Below are positions 33,493-41,575 of a stretch of DNA of 64,000 nucleotides, piece after piece (the stretch's first letter is position 1; each line of letters begins with the position of its first letter). Made by a program: the position numbers and the translations under genes. Under the pieces are notes generated by a model. That model was not told where the DNA came from. It did not search any database and saw nothing but the letters and a program-made list of their open reading frames with translations. This DNA is from Nocardioides sp. 503 (GTDB lineage Bacteria > Actinomycetota > Actinomycetes > Propionibacteriales > Nocardioidaceae), in assembly GCF_004522095.1 (NCBI RefSeq), contig NZ_SPUI01000006.1, forward strand, positions 62,001 through 126,000, written 5' to 3'.

Positions 33493-34452
33493 GTGCGCCG
33501 ACTGCTGCCCCTGCTCGTCCTGGCGCTGGTGGCCGGGTGCGGCGGCACGCCCGACGCGAGCGGGCCCCCGCCGAGTGACCCTCGGCCGAGCGCCTCGCCG
33601 TCGCCGAGCGCCGCGGCGCCCGAGACCGCCAGCGCTCCGCCCGCGGTCGAAAGCGAGCGCGACGAGCTGGCCGAGCTCGCCGAGCAGGCCGCGACCGAGG
33701 CGCCGGCCGGCACCATCGCGCCGTACGGCGGTCCGGTGCTGGGCGGCGACGTGAGCTGGCCGCAGTGCCCGACCGGGCTCGGGATCCCGGAGAAGCGCAC
33801 GCTGGGCAAGCCGATGCCGCTGCCGCAGGCGCGCTTCGTGGTCATCGGGCTCACCAACGGCCCCGGCTTCCACCCCAACCCGTGCCTGCGCGACCAGGTC
33901 GCCTGGGCGCGGCAGCGGCGCCTGATGGTGTCGGCCTACGCCGTGGCGAGCTTCCCGGAGCCGGACGCGATGGCGCGCCACTCCGACGACGGCCCCTACG
34001 ACGGCGGGACGCGGCTGGGCGCGCTGCGCAACGTCGGATACCAGCAGGCCGCGTTCAACGTCGCGTCGGTGAGGCGGGCCGGGCTGGAGACGCCGTTCGT
34101 GTGGGTCGACGTGGAGCCGGTGCCCGACTTCGAGTGGAGCGGCGACCTCGTCGCCAACGCGGCGGTCGTCGAGGGCGTGGTGCGCGGCTACGTCGACGCC
34201 GGCTACGGCATCGGCATCTACTCCACGCCGTCGCTGTGGGACCGGGTGGTCGGCGGGCTCGAGCTGGGCGTGCCGGAGTGGCGCGCGGCGGGGCAGACCT
34301 CGCGAGCCGAGGCGGAGTCGCGCTGCGGCGACGACTGGGTGATCCAGGGCGGCGAGAGCGTGATGGGGCAGTGGGTGGAGGCCGACCGCGACCAGAACGT
34401 CACCTGCGGCGACGCCCACCTCGACCTGGGCGCGTGGTTCCACCAGTTCTGA
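33493..34452 (+). CDS. Lipoprotein with GH25-like (TIM-barrel) domain
   Basis: The 319-residue precursor has a lipoprotein signal with VAGC lipobox (C16), then a Pro/Ser/Ala-rich linker to about residue 75. The folded part begins GGDVSWPQCPTGLG and continues with VIGLTNGPGFHPNPCLRDQV, the WVDVEP motif (DxE, as in GH25 muramidases) and a YGIGIYSTPSLWDRVVGG strand-helix. The arrangement matches GH25 or DUF1906-type barrels, so a membrane-anchored peptidoglycan hydrolase is plausible. Cys residues late in the domain (SRCGDDW, VTCGDAH) may form disulfides. The gene starts with GTG 18 bp after the PPOX gene. Confidence 0.78.
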   Translation: MRRLLPLLVLALVAGCGGTPDASGPPPSDPRPSASPSPSAAAPETASAPPAVESERDELAELAEQAATEAPAGTIAPYGGPVLGGDVSWPQCPTGLGIPEKRTLGKPMPLPQARFVVIGLTNGPGFHPNPCLRDQVAWARQRRLMVSAYAVASFPEPDAMARHSDDGPYDGGTRLGALRNVGYQQAAFNVASVRRAGLETPFVWVDVEPVPDFEWSGDLVANAAVVEGVVRGYVDAGYGIGIYSTPSLWDRVVGGLELGVPEWRAAGQTSRAEAESRCGDDWVIQGGESVMGQWVEADRDQNVTCGDAHLDLGAWFHQF

Positions 34453-34481
34453 GCCCCCCGCTCGACGGCTCGCGGCGCGGC

Positions 34482-34487
34482 TACCCT
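34482..34487 (+). promoter_or_regulatory. -10 hexamer TACCCT, leaderless promoter
   Basis: TACCCT ends 6 nt before GTG 34494 and fixes that codon as the start of the HIT-family gene. Confidence 0.5.
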
Positions 34488-34493
34488 TCACCC

Positions 34494-35036
34494 GTGGACG
34501 AGGAGATCGTGCAGGACGGCATCGGCGACGCCGACGACCTCGACCGGCTCTGGACGCCGCACCGGATGGCCTACATCCGCGGCGAGAACAAGCCGGCAGA
34601 CGCGAGCTCCGGGGAGTGCCCGTTCTGCCGGATCCCGCACCTGAGCGACGTCGACGGGCTCGTCGTACGTCGCGGGGCGCTCGCCTACGCCGTGCTCAAC
34701 CTCTACCCCTACGCGCCGGGCCACCTCATGGTGGTGCCCTACCGGCACGTCGCGGACTACACCGACGTCACCGACGAGGAGGCGGCCGAGATCGCCGACC
34801 TGACGCGGCAGGCCATGCGGGTGCTCCGCTCGGTCTCGGGCGCGGGCGGCTTCAACGTCGGCATGAACCAAGGCGCCGTCGCGGGCGCCGGGATCGCCGC
34901 CCACCTGCACCAGCACGTCGTCCCGCGGTGGGTCGGCGACCAGAACTTCATGCCGATCATCGGCCGCACGAAGACCCTGCCCGAGCTGCTCACCGACACC
35001 CGAGCGCTGCTCGCGCAGGCGTGGGACCGCGCGTGA
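34494..35036 (+). CDS. HIT-family nucleotide hydrolase/phosphorylase (Ap4A-type)
   Basis: The 180-residue protein has the histidine triad H137-L-H139-Q-H141 and the zinc-type CPFCRIPH motif, as in the mycobacterial Rv2613c-type diadenosine tetraphosphate phosphorylase. It would cleave Ap4A or related dinucleotides in the cytoplasm. GTG 34494 is set by the TACCCT hexamer. Its stop overlaps the GTG of the following hydrolase (GTGA), so the two are co-translated. In mycobacteria the HIT gene lies between thrS and pgsA, and the same neighbourhood is kept here. Confidence 0.9.
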   Translation: MDEEIVQDGIGDADDLDRLWTPHRMAYIRGENKPADASSGECPFCRIPHLSDVDGLVVRRGALAYAVLNLYPYAPGHLMVVPYRHVADYTDVTDEEAAEIADLTRQAMRVLRSVSGAGGFNVGMNQGAVAGAGIAAHLHQHVVPRWVGDQNFMPIIGRTKTLPELLTDTRALLAQAWDRA

Positions 35037-35995
35037 CCGAGGTCCTGCGGACCCCGGACGAGCACTTCGCCGACCTCGCGGGCTACCCGTTCGCGCCGCA
35101 CTACGTCGACGTGACGGCCGATGGCCTCGACGCGGTGCGGATGCACTACCTCGACGAGGGACCGGCGGACGGCCCGGTCGCGCTGCTGCTGCACGGCCAG
35201 CCGACGTGGTCCTACCTCTACCGCACGGTGCTGCCGGTCCTCGTCGAGCGCGGGATCCGGGTGATCGCGCCCGACAACATCGGCTTCGGGCGCTCCGACA
35301 AGCCGGCGGTGGCGACCGACTACACGTTCGCGCGCCACATCGCCTGGATGCGGGGCTTGGTCACCGGCCTCGACCTGCGTGACGTCACGCTGGTGGCGCA
35401 GGACTGGGGCGGGCCGATCGGCCTCAGCGTGCTGGCAGCGGAGCCGGATCGCTTCGCCCGCGTCGTCGCCGCCAACACGATCCTGCACACGGCCGACCCG
35501 GCCCTCGCCGACCGGCTCACCTGGGCGGTCCACGGCACGGGGGAGTCGCGGGTGGTGCTCGAGGAGGGGCTGGTCGACTACCTCCTCCACACCCAGCGGG
35601 CGCCGGTGCTGCGCCCGAGCGACTTCCTCGGCGCGGCCACGACGACCGCGTTGTCGCCCGCGACGCTGGCGGCGTACGACGCGCCGTTCCCGGAGCCGCG
35701 CTACACCGCCGGGCTGCGCCAGATGATCGCGCTGCTGCCGCTGACCCGCAACGACGTCGGAGCCCGGATCGGGCGGCGCACGATGCGGGCGCTGGAGGAC
35801 TTCGAGCGGCCGTTCGTCACCTGCTACTCCGACGGCGACCCCGCGACCCGCGGCTGGGACGCGGTCTTCCAGGAGCGGGTGCCGGGTGCCCGTGGGCGTG
35901 ACCACGTCACCATCGAGGGCGCCGGCCACTTCCTGCAGGAGGACGCCGGCGAGCGCCTGGGTCAGGTCGTCGCCGACGTGATCGCGACGACCTGA
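35033..35995 (+). CDS. Alpha/beta hydrolase, haloalkane dehalogenase-like
   Basis: The 320-residue protein has the alpha/beta-hydrolase fold with HGQPTWSYLYR (oxyanion region), the nucleophile D124 in VAQDWGGPIGLSV, and the catalytic His in EGAGHFLQED (about residue 300). The Asp nucleophile followed by Trp is the haloalkane dehalogenase pattern, where the Trp helps bind halide. The residue before Pro in HG-x-P is Gln rather than the Glu or Asn of characterised subfamilies I and II, so dehalogenase activity is uncertain. The start overlaps the HIT gene stop by 4 nt. Physiological substrate unknown. Confidence 0.83.
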   Translation: MTEVLRTPDEHFADLAGYPFAPHYVDVTADGLDAVRMHYLDEGPADGPVALLLHGQPTWSYLYRTVLPVLVERGIRVIAPDNIGFGRSDKPAVATDYTFARHIAWMRGLVTGLDLRDVTLVAQDWGGPIGLSVLAAEPDRFARVVAANTILHTADPALADRLTWAVHGTGESRVVLEEGLVDYLLHTQRAPVLRPSDFLGAATTTALSPATLAAYDAPFPEPRYTAGLRQMIALLPLTRNDVGARIGRRTMRALEDFERPFVTCYSDGDPATRGWDAVFQERVPGARGRDHVTIEGAGHFLQEDAGERLGQVVADVIATT

Positions 35996-36040
35996 CCTGC
36001 GCGGTCGCTCCGCGGTTGGGAGCCGAGGCCAGCCAACCGC

Positions 36041-36046
36041 TAGCCT
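36041..36046 (+). promoter_or_regulatory. -10 hexamer TAGCCT, leaderless promoter
   Basis: TAGCCT ends 6 nt before ATG 36053, setting the start of pgsA. Confidence 0.55.
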
Positions 36047-36052
36047 CCGCAC

Positions 36053-36676
36053 ATGCTCGAGAGGTTCAAGTCGTTCTGGCAGAACGTCATGCTGGCGCCG
36101 TTCGTCAACCTCTTCATCAAGCTCGGGATCAGTCCCGACACCGTCACGCTGGTGGGCACGCTGGGGGTGGCCGCGGGCGCGCTGATCTTCTTCCCGCAGG
36201 GCGAGCTGCTCATCGGCGTCCTGTTCATCACGGCGTTCGTCTTCAGCGACCTGGTCGACGGCCAGATGGCGCGCAAGACGGGCAAGACCTCGAAGTTCGG
36301 CGCGTTCTGGGACTCCACGCTCGACCGCATCGGCGACGGCGCGATCTTCGGCGGCCTCGCGCTCTATTTCGCCGGTCCGGGCGACTACTACCTCTACCTC
36401 TGCGTCACGCTCTACTGCCTCGTGATGGGCTCGGTGACCTCCTACGCCCGGGCCCGTGCCGAGTCGTTGGACTGGGACGCGCGCGGCGGCCTGGCCGAGC
36501 GCGCCGACCGGCTGGTGTCGATCCTCGTCATGACCGGCCTCGGCGCGATCTTCGACCTGCCGGTCCTGATGTACGTCACGCTCTGGGCGCTGGCGGCCGC
36601 CAGCACCTACACCGTCGTCTACCGCGTGCTGAAGGTACGTCGCCAGGCCCTGGCCGAGGACGCTGCCCGAGCCTGA
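36053..36676 (+). CDS. pgsA: CDP-alcohol phosphatidyltransferase, probably phosphatidylinositol phosphate synthase
   Basis: The 207-residue membrane enzyme has the CDP-alcohol phosphatidyltransferase signature DG-x2-AR-x8-9-G-x3-D-x3-D in DLVDGQMARKTGKTSKFGAF and WDSTLDRIGDG (about residues 66-95). The following GDGAIFGGLALYF and SYARARAE...GGLAERADRL resemble mycobacterial PgsA1, which joins CDP-diacylglycerol and inositol-1-phosphate. The context (HIT gene upstream, pdxS downstream) matches that enzyme. Unlike in mycobacteria, the acyltransferase and PimA mannosyltransferase genes do not follow; pdxS begins 18 bp after the stop. Confidence 0.88.
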   Translation: MLERFKSFWQNVMLAPFVNLFIKLGISPDTVTLVGTLGVAAGALIFFPQGELLIGVLFITAFVFSDLVDGQMARKTGKTSKFGAFWDSTLDRIGDGAIFGGLALYFAGPGDYYLYLCVTLYCLVMGSVTSYARARAESLDWDARGGLAERADRLVSILVMTGLGAIFDLPVLMYVTLWALAAASTYTVVYRVLKVRRQALAEDAARA

Positions 36677-36682
36677 CGGCAC

Positions 36683-36688
36683 TACGCT
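36683..36688 (+). promoter_or_regulatory. -10 hexamer TACGCT, leaderless promoter
   Basis: TACGCT ends 6 nt before ATG 36695, so pdxS has its own leaderless promoter despite the close upstream pgsA. Confidence 0.5.
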
Positions 36689-36694
36689 GCAGCC

Positions 36695-37618
36695 ATGGCT
36701 GACAGCACCCCCACCACCGACTCCCAGGACACCACCAGCGGCACCGGCACGACGCGTGTGAAGCGCGGCATGGCCGAGATGCTCAAGGGCGGCGTGATCA
36801 TGGACGTCGTCACGGCCGAGCAGGCCAAGATCGCGGAGGACGCCGGCGCGGTGGCCGTGATGGCCCTCGAGCGGGTGCCCGCCGACATCCGCGCCCAGGG
36901 CGGCGTCAGCCGGATGAGCGACCCCGACATGATCGACTCGATCATCGCGACGGTGTCGATCCCGGTCATGGCCAAGGCCCGCATCGGCCACTTCGCCGAG
37001 GCCCAGGTCCTGCAGAGCCTCGGCGTCGACTACATCGACGAGTCCGAGGTGCTGACCCCCGCCGACTACGCCAACCACATCGACAAGTGGAAGTTCACCG
37101 CGCCGTTCGTCTGCGGCGCCACCAACCTCGGCGAGGCCCTGCGCCGCATCACCGAGGGCGCGGCGATGATCCGCTCCAAGGGCGAGGCCGGCACGGGGGA
37201 CGTCTCCAACGCCGTCACCCACATGCGCACGATCCGCCAGGAGATCCGCCGCCTGGGCTCGATGGCCGAGGACGAGCTCTACGTCGCCGCCAAGGAGCTC
37301 CAGGCGCCGTACGCGCTGGTCGAGGAGGTCGCGGTCCGCGGCAAGCTGCCCGTGGTGCTCTTCACCGCCGGCGGCATCGCCACGCCCGCCGACGCCGCGA
37401 TGATGATGCAGCTGGGCGCCGAGGGCGTCTTCGTCGGCTCGGGCATCTTCAAGTCCGGCAACCCTGAGCAGCGCGCCGAGGCCATCGTCAAGGCCACGAC
37501 GTTCTTCGACGACCCCGACGTCGTCGCCAAGGTCAGCCGCGGGCTGGGCGAGGCCATGGTCGGCATCAACGTCGAGGAGATCCCGCAGCCGCACCGGCTC
37601 GCCGAGCGCGGCTGGTAG
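36695..37618 (+). CDS. pdxS: Pyridoxal 5'-phosphate synthase, synthase subunit PdxS
   Basis: The 307-residue TIM-barrel enzyme builds PLP from ribose 5-phosphate, glyceraldehyde 3-phosphate and ammonia supplied by PdxT. Strong family blocks are GGVIMDVVTAEQAKIAEDAG (with the first Schiff-base region), RVPADIRAQGGVSRMSDPDM, IPVMAKARIGHFAEAQVLQS and PFVCGATNLGEALRRITEGA. The N-terminus carries an extra Thr/Ser-rich tail of about 20 residues. It lies 4 nt upstream of pdxT. Confidence 0.97.
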   Translation: MADSTPTTDSQDTTSGTGTTRVKRGMAEMLKGGVIMDVVTAEQAKIAEDAGAVAVMALERVPADIRAQGGVSRMSDPDMIDSIIATVSIPVMAKARIGHFAEAQVLQSLGVDYIDESEVLTPADYANHIDKWKFTAPFVCGATNLGEALRRITEGAAMIRSKGEAGTGDVSNAVTHMRTIRQEIRRLGSMAEDELYVAAKELQAPYALVEEVAVRGKLPVVLFTAGGIATPADAAMMMQLGAEGVFVGSGIFKSGNPEQRAEAIVKATTFFDDPDVVAKVSRGLGEAMVGINVEEIPQPHRLAERGW

Positions 37619-37621
37619 CGA

Positions 37622-38236
37622 GTGCCCACCCCGACGATCGGCGTCTTCGCCCTCCAGGGCGACGTCCGCGAGCACCTGCACGCGCTCGAGGCGCTCGGCG
37701 TGACGGCGCTCGCCGTACGACGTCCCAGCGAGCTCGAGGCGTGCGACGCGCTGGTGCTGCCCGGCGGGGAGTCGACCACGATGGCCAAGCTCGCGCGCAC
37801 CTTCGAGCTCTTCGAGCCGCTGCGCGACCGCATCAAGCGCGGCATGCCGGTCTTCGGCACGTGCGCGGGGATGATCCTGCTGGCCGACCGGGTCGAGGAC
37901 GGCACCGCCGACCAGGAGACCCTCGGGGGGCTCGACATCACCGTGCGCCGCAACGCGTTCGGCCGCCAGGTCGACTCCTTCGAGGGTGAGGTCGCGGTCG
38001 CCGGGGTCGACGGTCCGGTGCACGGCGTCTTCATCCGCGCGCCGTGGGTCGAGGCCGTCGGTCCCGGGGTCGAGGTGCTCGCCCAGGTCGAGGTCGACGG
38101 TGGCGCGGGTAGGATCGTCGCGGTCCGCCAGGGCCCGCTGCTCGCGACGTCGTTCCACCCGGAGGTGGGCGGCGACACGCGGATCCACCAGCTCTTCGTC
38201 GATCTTGTGCGCGTCACGACGACCGACGAGCCATAG
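37622..38236 (+). CDS. pdxT: Pyridoxal 5'-phosphate synthase, glutaminase subunit PdxT
   Basis: The 204-residue class I glutaminase supplies ammonia to PdxS. It shows IGVFALQGDVREH at the start, LPGGESTTM, the nucleophile Cys in VFGTCAGMIL (about residue 80) and the His-Glu pair in TSFHPEVGGD. GTG 37622 begins 4 nt after the pdxS stop, so expression is probably coupled. A yebC gene follows 22 bp downstream. Confidence 0.96.
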   Translation: MPTPTIGVFALQGDVREHLHALEALGVTALAVRRPSELEACDALVLPGGESTTMAKLARTFELFEPLRDRIKRGMPVFGTCAGMILLADRVEDGTADQETLGGLDITVRRNAFGRQVDSFEGEVAVAGVDGPVHGVFIRAPWVEAVGPGVEVLAQVEVDGGAGRIVAVRQGPLLATSFHPEVGGDTRIHQLFVDLVRVTTTDEP

Positions 38237-38258
38237 AACAGTCACAGAAGAGGGACGC

Positions 38259-39026
38259 ATGTCTGGCCACTCCAAATGGGCGACCACCAAGCACAAGAAG
38301 GCGGTCGTCGACGCCAAGCGCGGCAAGATGTTCGCCAAGCTGATCAAGAACATCGAGGTCGCGGCCCGCATGGGTGGCGGTGACGTCACCGGCAACCCCA
38401 CGCTCTACGACGCCATCCAGAAGGCCAAGAAGTCCTCGGTCCCCAACGACAACATCGACCGCGCGGTCAAGCGCGGCTCCGGTGCGGAGACCGGCGGGGC
38501 GGACTACCAGACGATCATGTACGAGGGCTACGGCCCCTCCGGTGTCGCGATGCTCATCGAGTGCCTCACCGACAACAAGAACCGCGCCGCCATGGAGGTC
38601 CGCACCGCGATGAGCCGCAACGGTGGCTCGCTCGCGGACCCGGGCTCGGTGTCGTTCCTGTTCCACCGCAAGGGCGTCGTCGTGGTGCCGCGCGACCAGG
38701 AGGGGCGTGAGGTCTCCGAGGACGACGTCCTGGAGGCGACCCTCGAGGCCGGCGCCGACGACGTCCACGACCTCGGCGAGGCGATCGAGGTCATCTCCGA
38801 GGCCACCGACCTGGTCGGCGTGCGCACGGCCCTGCAGACCGCCGGCATCGACTACGACTCCGCCGAGGCGTCGTTCGTGCCCGACCTCCAGGTCGAGCTG
38901 GACAAGGACGCCGCGGGCAAGATGTTCCGCCTGGTCGACGTCCTCGAGGACCTCGACGACGTGCAGAACATCTTCGCCAACTTCGACGTCCCCGACGACG
39001 TCATGGCGCAGCTAGACGACGACTGA
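38259..39026 (+). CDS. yebC: YebC/PmpR family protein
   Basis: The 255-residue protein starts MSGHSKWATTKHKKAVVDAK, diagnostic for the family, and has the three-domain layout including YEGYGPSGVAMLIECLTDN. YebC-type proteins were described as transcription regulators and more recently as translation factors acting at proline-rich stalls; which role applies here is not shown. The start follows AGAGGGACGC. In many actinobacteria it precedes ruvC, as here, but a repeat element and a LexA box separate the two. Confidence 0.95.
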   Translation: MSGHSKWATTKHKKAVVDAKRGKMFAKLIKNIEVAARMGGGDVTGNPTLYDAIQKAKKSSVPNDNIDRAVKRGSGAETGGADYQTIMYEGYGPSGVAMLIECLTDNKNRAAMEVRTAMSRNGGSLADPGSVSFLFHRKGVVVVPRDQEGREVSEDDVLEATLEAGADDVHDLGEAIEVISEATDLVGVRTALQTAGIDYDSAEASFVPDLQVELDKDAAGKMFRLVDVLEDLDDVQNIFANFDVPDDVMAQLDDD

Positions 39027-39036
39027 CCGTCGTCGT

Positions 39037-39138
39037 GGGTTGAGGAGGTTGCGCAGCAACCGTCTCGAAACCCAGTGAGCGAGGCTCTCGCCGCCCCGCT
39101 GGGTTTCGAGACGGGCGCCAGGGCGCCCTCCTCAACCC
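39037..39138. repeat. Paired inverted-repeat elements between yebC and ruvC
   Basis: The left half (39037-39075) starts GGGTTGAGGAGGTTGCGCAG and ends CGAAACCCAG. The right half (39099-39138) starts CTGGGTTTCGAGACGG and ends CCCTCCTCAACCC, in opposite orientation. The outer arms can pair over many bases into one large hairpin around 39076-39098, so the pair may also terminate yebC transcription. The first 37 bp are identical to 2336-2372. The core of the right half differs (GGCGCCAGGGCGCC instead of GGTTGCGCAGCAACC). Confidence 0.75.
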
Positions 39139-39194
39139 TCGGCGAGGGCGTGTCGCGGCGAGCTGGCGGGGGAGTCGGCGGATAGCGTGGTCTC

Positions 39195-39210
39195 CCGAAC
39201 GTGTGTTCGG
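39195..39210. promoter_or_regulatory. LexA SOS box upstream of ruvCAB
   Basis: CCGAAC-GTGT-GTTCGG matches the TCGAAC-N4-GTTCGA consensus at ten of twelve positions and is itself a perfect inverted repeat outside the spacer's centre. It lies 15 nt before ruvC ATG, as expected for SOS control of Holliday junction processing. Confidence 0.8.
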
Positions 39211-39225
39211 ACGAGAGGCGGCGCG

Positions 39226-39786
39226 ATGAGCAGGCCCATGCGGGTGCTCGGGATCGACCCCGGGCTGACGCGGTGCGGCATCGGCGTCGTCGAGGGCAGT
39301 GTCGGGCGACCCCTGTCGCTGGTCGACGTCAACGTCGTCCGCACGTCCGCCGACCTGCCCGTGGCCGAGCGCCTGGTCACGATCGAGCGCGGCATCGACG
39401 CCTGGCTCGACGAGTACCGCCCCGACGCGGTCGCCGTGGAGCGGGTCTTCGCCCGCTCCGACTCCAGCACGATCATGGGCACGGCCCAGGCCAGCGGCAT
39501 CGCCCTGGTCTGCGCGGCCCGACGCGGCCTGCCGGTCGCCCTGCACACCCCGAGCGAGGTCAAGGCCGCCGTGTCCGGCAACGGTCGCGCCGACAAGGCG
39601 CAGGTCGGCGCGATGATCACGCGCATCCTCCGCCTCGAGACCCTGCCCAAGCCGGCCGACGCCGCCGACGCGCTGGCGCTGGCCATCACCCACATCTGGC
39701 GCGGCGGCGCCCAGGCCCGGATCGACGCCGCCGTCGCGGCCAACCGCGCCCGCGTCGCCACCCCGTCCTTCAGGAGCAAAGCGTGA
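39226..39786 (+). CDS. ruvC: Holliday junction endonuclease RuvC
   Basis: The 186-residue resolvase has the catalytic GIDPGLTRCG motif, AVERVFARSDSSTIMGTAQA with the conserved Glu, and the C-terminal acidic pair in KPADAADALALAITH. It cuts Holliday junctions held by RuvAB. ATG 39226 is preferred over upstream in-frame starts because the LexA box lies at 39195-39210 and GAGAGG precedes it. It is first in a ruvC-ruvA-ruvB operon with 13 and 3 nt gaps. Confidence 0.95.
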   Translation: MSRPMRVLGIDPGLTRCGIGVVEGSVGRPLSLVDVNVVRTSADLPVAERLVTIERGIDAWLDEYRPDAVAVERVFARSDSSTIMGTAQASGIALVCAARRGLPVALHTPSEVKAAVSGNGRADKAQVGAMITRILRLETLPKPADAADALALAITHIWRGGAQARIDAAVAANRARVATPSFRSKA

Positions 39787-39799
39787 ACAGGAGCACCGC

Positions 39800-40396
39800 G
39801 TGATCGCCTTCGTCCGTGGCCAGGTGGCCGCGCTGTCCGTCTCGAGCGCCGTGGTCGAGGTCGGCGGGGTCGGGCTCGAGCTGATGTGCACGCCCGGCAC
39901 CCTCGCCACGCTGCGCCCGGGCCAGCAGGCGACGCTCTCGACGAGCATGGTGGTGCGCGAGGACTCCCTGACACTGTTCGGGTTCGTCGACGACGACGAG
40001 AAGGCGACGTTCGAGCTCGTCCAGACCGCCTCCGGCGTCGGTCCCAAGGTCGCGCAGGCCATGGTGGCCGTGCTCAGCCCCGACGACGTGCGTCGCGCCA
40101 TCGCGGCCGACGACGTCAAGACCCTCACCCGGGTGCCGGGCATCGGCCAGAAGGGCGCCCAGCGCATCATCCTCGAGCTCAAGGACCGGATCGGCCCCCC
40201 GACCGCCGGCCGCGCGCCGGCCCCGGGTGCGGCCGCTGCGCCGTGGCGCGACCAGGTCGCCCAGGGGCTCGTCGGTCTCGGGTGGTCCACCAAGGACGCC
40301 GACGCCGCGGTCGAGAGCGTCGCCCCCGAGGCCGGCGACCAGCCCGACGTCGGCGCGCTGCTGCGCGCCGCGCTGCGCTCGCTGAGCAAGGCCTAG
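39800..40396 (+). CDS. ruvA: Holliday junction DNA helicase subunit RuvA
   Basis: The 198-residue protein starts with GTG behind CAGGAG. It has the N-terminal OB fold (MIAFVRGQVAALSVSSAVVE), the two helix-hairpin-helix motifs (ASGVGPKVAQAMV and VPGIGQKGAQRII), a Pro/Ala-rich linker, and the C-terminal RuvB-binding three-helix domain (QVAQGLVGLGWSTKDADAAV). It binds four-way junctions and positions RuvB. Confidence 0.96.
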   Translation: MIAFVRGQVAALSVSSAVVEVGGVGLELMCTPGTLATLRPGQQATLSTSMVVREDSLTLFGFVDDDEKATFELVQTASGVGPKVAQAMVAVLSPDDVRRAIAADDVKTLTRVPGIGQKGAQRIILELKDRIGPPTAGRAPAPGAAAAPWRDQVAQGLVGLGWSTKDADAAVESVAPEAGDQPDVGALLRAALRSLSKA

Positions 40397-40399
40397 GCC

Positions 40400-41473
40400 A
40401 TGCACGAGGACGAGCTCGAGGTCGCGGAGGAGCAGTACCTCCGCTCGCTCACCGCCGCCGAGGCCGAGGGTGACGAGCGGGTGATCGAGGCCGCACTGCG
40501 TCCCCGCTCGCTCGACGAGGTCGTCGGCCAGCACCGCGTGCGCGAGCAGCTGGGGCTGGTCCTGGAGGCCGCGCGCCAGCGGGAGCGCGCTCCCGACCAC
40601 GTGCTGCTCTCAGGCCCTCCCGGGCTCGGCAAGACCACGCTGGCGATGATCATCGCCCACGAGATGTCGACGCCGCTGCGCCTCACCAGCGGACCTGCCA
40701 TCACCCACGCCGGTGACCTGGCCGCCATCCTGTCGGGCCTCAACGACGGCGACGTGCTGTTCGTCGACGAGATCCACCGGATGTCGCGGCCGGCCGAGGA
40801 GATGCTCTACATGGCGATGGAGGACTTCCGGGTCGACGTCGTCATCGGCAAGGGGCCCGGCGCCACCGCGATCCCGCTCGAGATCCCGCCGTTCACCCTC
40901 GTCGGCGCCACGACCCGCGCGGGCCTGCTTCCCGGGCCGCTGCGCGACCGCTTCGGCTTCACCGCCCACCTGGAGTTCTACGCCCCCGCCGAGCTGGACC
41001 TGATCGTCCACCGCTCCGCCGGGCTGCTCGGCGTCGACGTCACCGACGACGGCTCGGCCGAGATCGCGTCGCGCTCGCGGGGCACCCCTCGCATCGCCAA
41101 CCGGCTGCTGCGCCGCGTGCGCGACTACGCCCAGGTGCGTGCCGACGGGGTCGTGGGTCTCGACGTCGCGCGGGCCGCCCTCGAGCTCTACGAGGTCGAC
41201 GAGCTCGGCCTCGACCGGCTCGACCGCGCCGTCCTGGACGCCCTGTGCTCGCGCTTCGGCGGGGGTCCTGTCGGCATATCCACGCTGGCGGTGGCCGTGG
41301 GGGAGGAGCGCGAGACCGTGGAGGAGGTCGCCGAGCCCTTCCTGGTCCGCAACGGCTTCCTCGCGCGCACCCCGCGCGGGCGCGTCGCGACCCCGGCCGC
41401 CTGGCGCCACCTGGGGCTCAACCCGCCGCGCTCGTCGTTCCCAGGCGCCGAGGACACCCTGTTCGAGGACTGA
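40400..41473 (+). CDS. ruvB: Holliday junction branch-migration ATPase RuvB
   Basis: The 357-residue AAA+ motor has Walker A GPPGLGKTTLA (about residues 72-82), Walker B VLFVDEIHRM, sensor 1 GATTRAGLL, the arginine finger region PLRDRFGF and the C-terminal winged helix (GPVGISTLAVAVGEERETVE). It drives branch migration on RuvA-bound junctions. ATG 40400 starts 3 nt after the ruvA stop. Confidence 0.97.
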   Translation: MHEDELEVAEEQYLRSLTAAEAEGDERVIEAALRPRSLDEVVGQHRVREQLGLVLEAARQRERAPDHVLLSGPPGLGKTTLAMIIAHEMSTPLRLTSGPAITHAGDLAAILSGLNDGDVLFVDEIHRMSRPAEEMLYMAMEDFRVDVVIGKGPGATAIPLEIPPFTLVGATTRAGLLPGPLRDRFGFTAHLEFYAPAELDLIVHRSAGLLGVDVTDDGSAEIASRSRGTPRIANRLLRRVRDYAQVRADGVVGLDVARAALELYEVDELGLDRLDRAVLDALCSRFGGGPVGISTLAVAVGEERETVEEVAEPFLVRNGFLARTPRGRVATPAAWRHLGLNPPRSSFPGAEDTLFED

Positions 41474-41499
41474 TTCGCGGTCCCAGGGTCCGCCACGGT

Positions 41500-41505
41500 T
41501 AGACT
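41500..41505 (+). promoter_or_regulatory. -10 hexamer TAGACT of the yajC-secD-secF unit
   Basis: TAGACT lies about 70 nt before the yajC GTG, giving a predicted 5' leader of roughly 65 nt, in contrast to the leaderless genes nearby. A ribosome binding site GGAAGG is present before the start. Confidence 0.4.
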
Positions 41506-41575
41506 CTCCCGTCGGTCGGTCCGCCCTGTCTGGGCAGAGGCCGATCTCCCTCATCGCCGGTTGGAAGGTCTTGTC

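Noticed and set aside
34757..38401. 1214-residue minus-strand open frame over the HIT, hydrolase, pgsA, pdxS and pdxT genes
   Set aside because: It covers five recognisable plus-strand genes and has low-complexity composition typical of a reverse-frame shadow.
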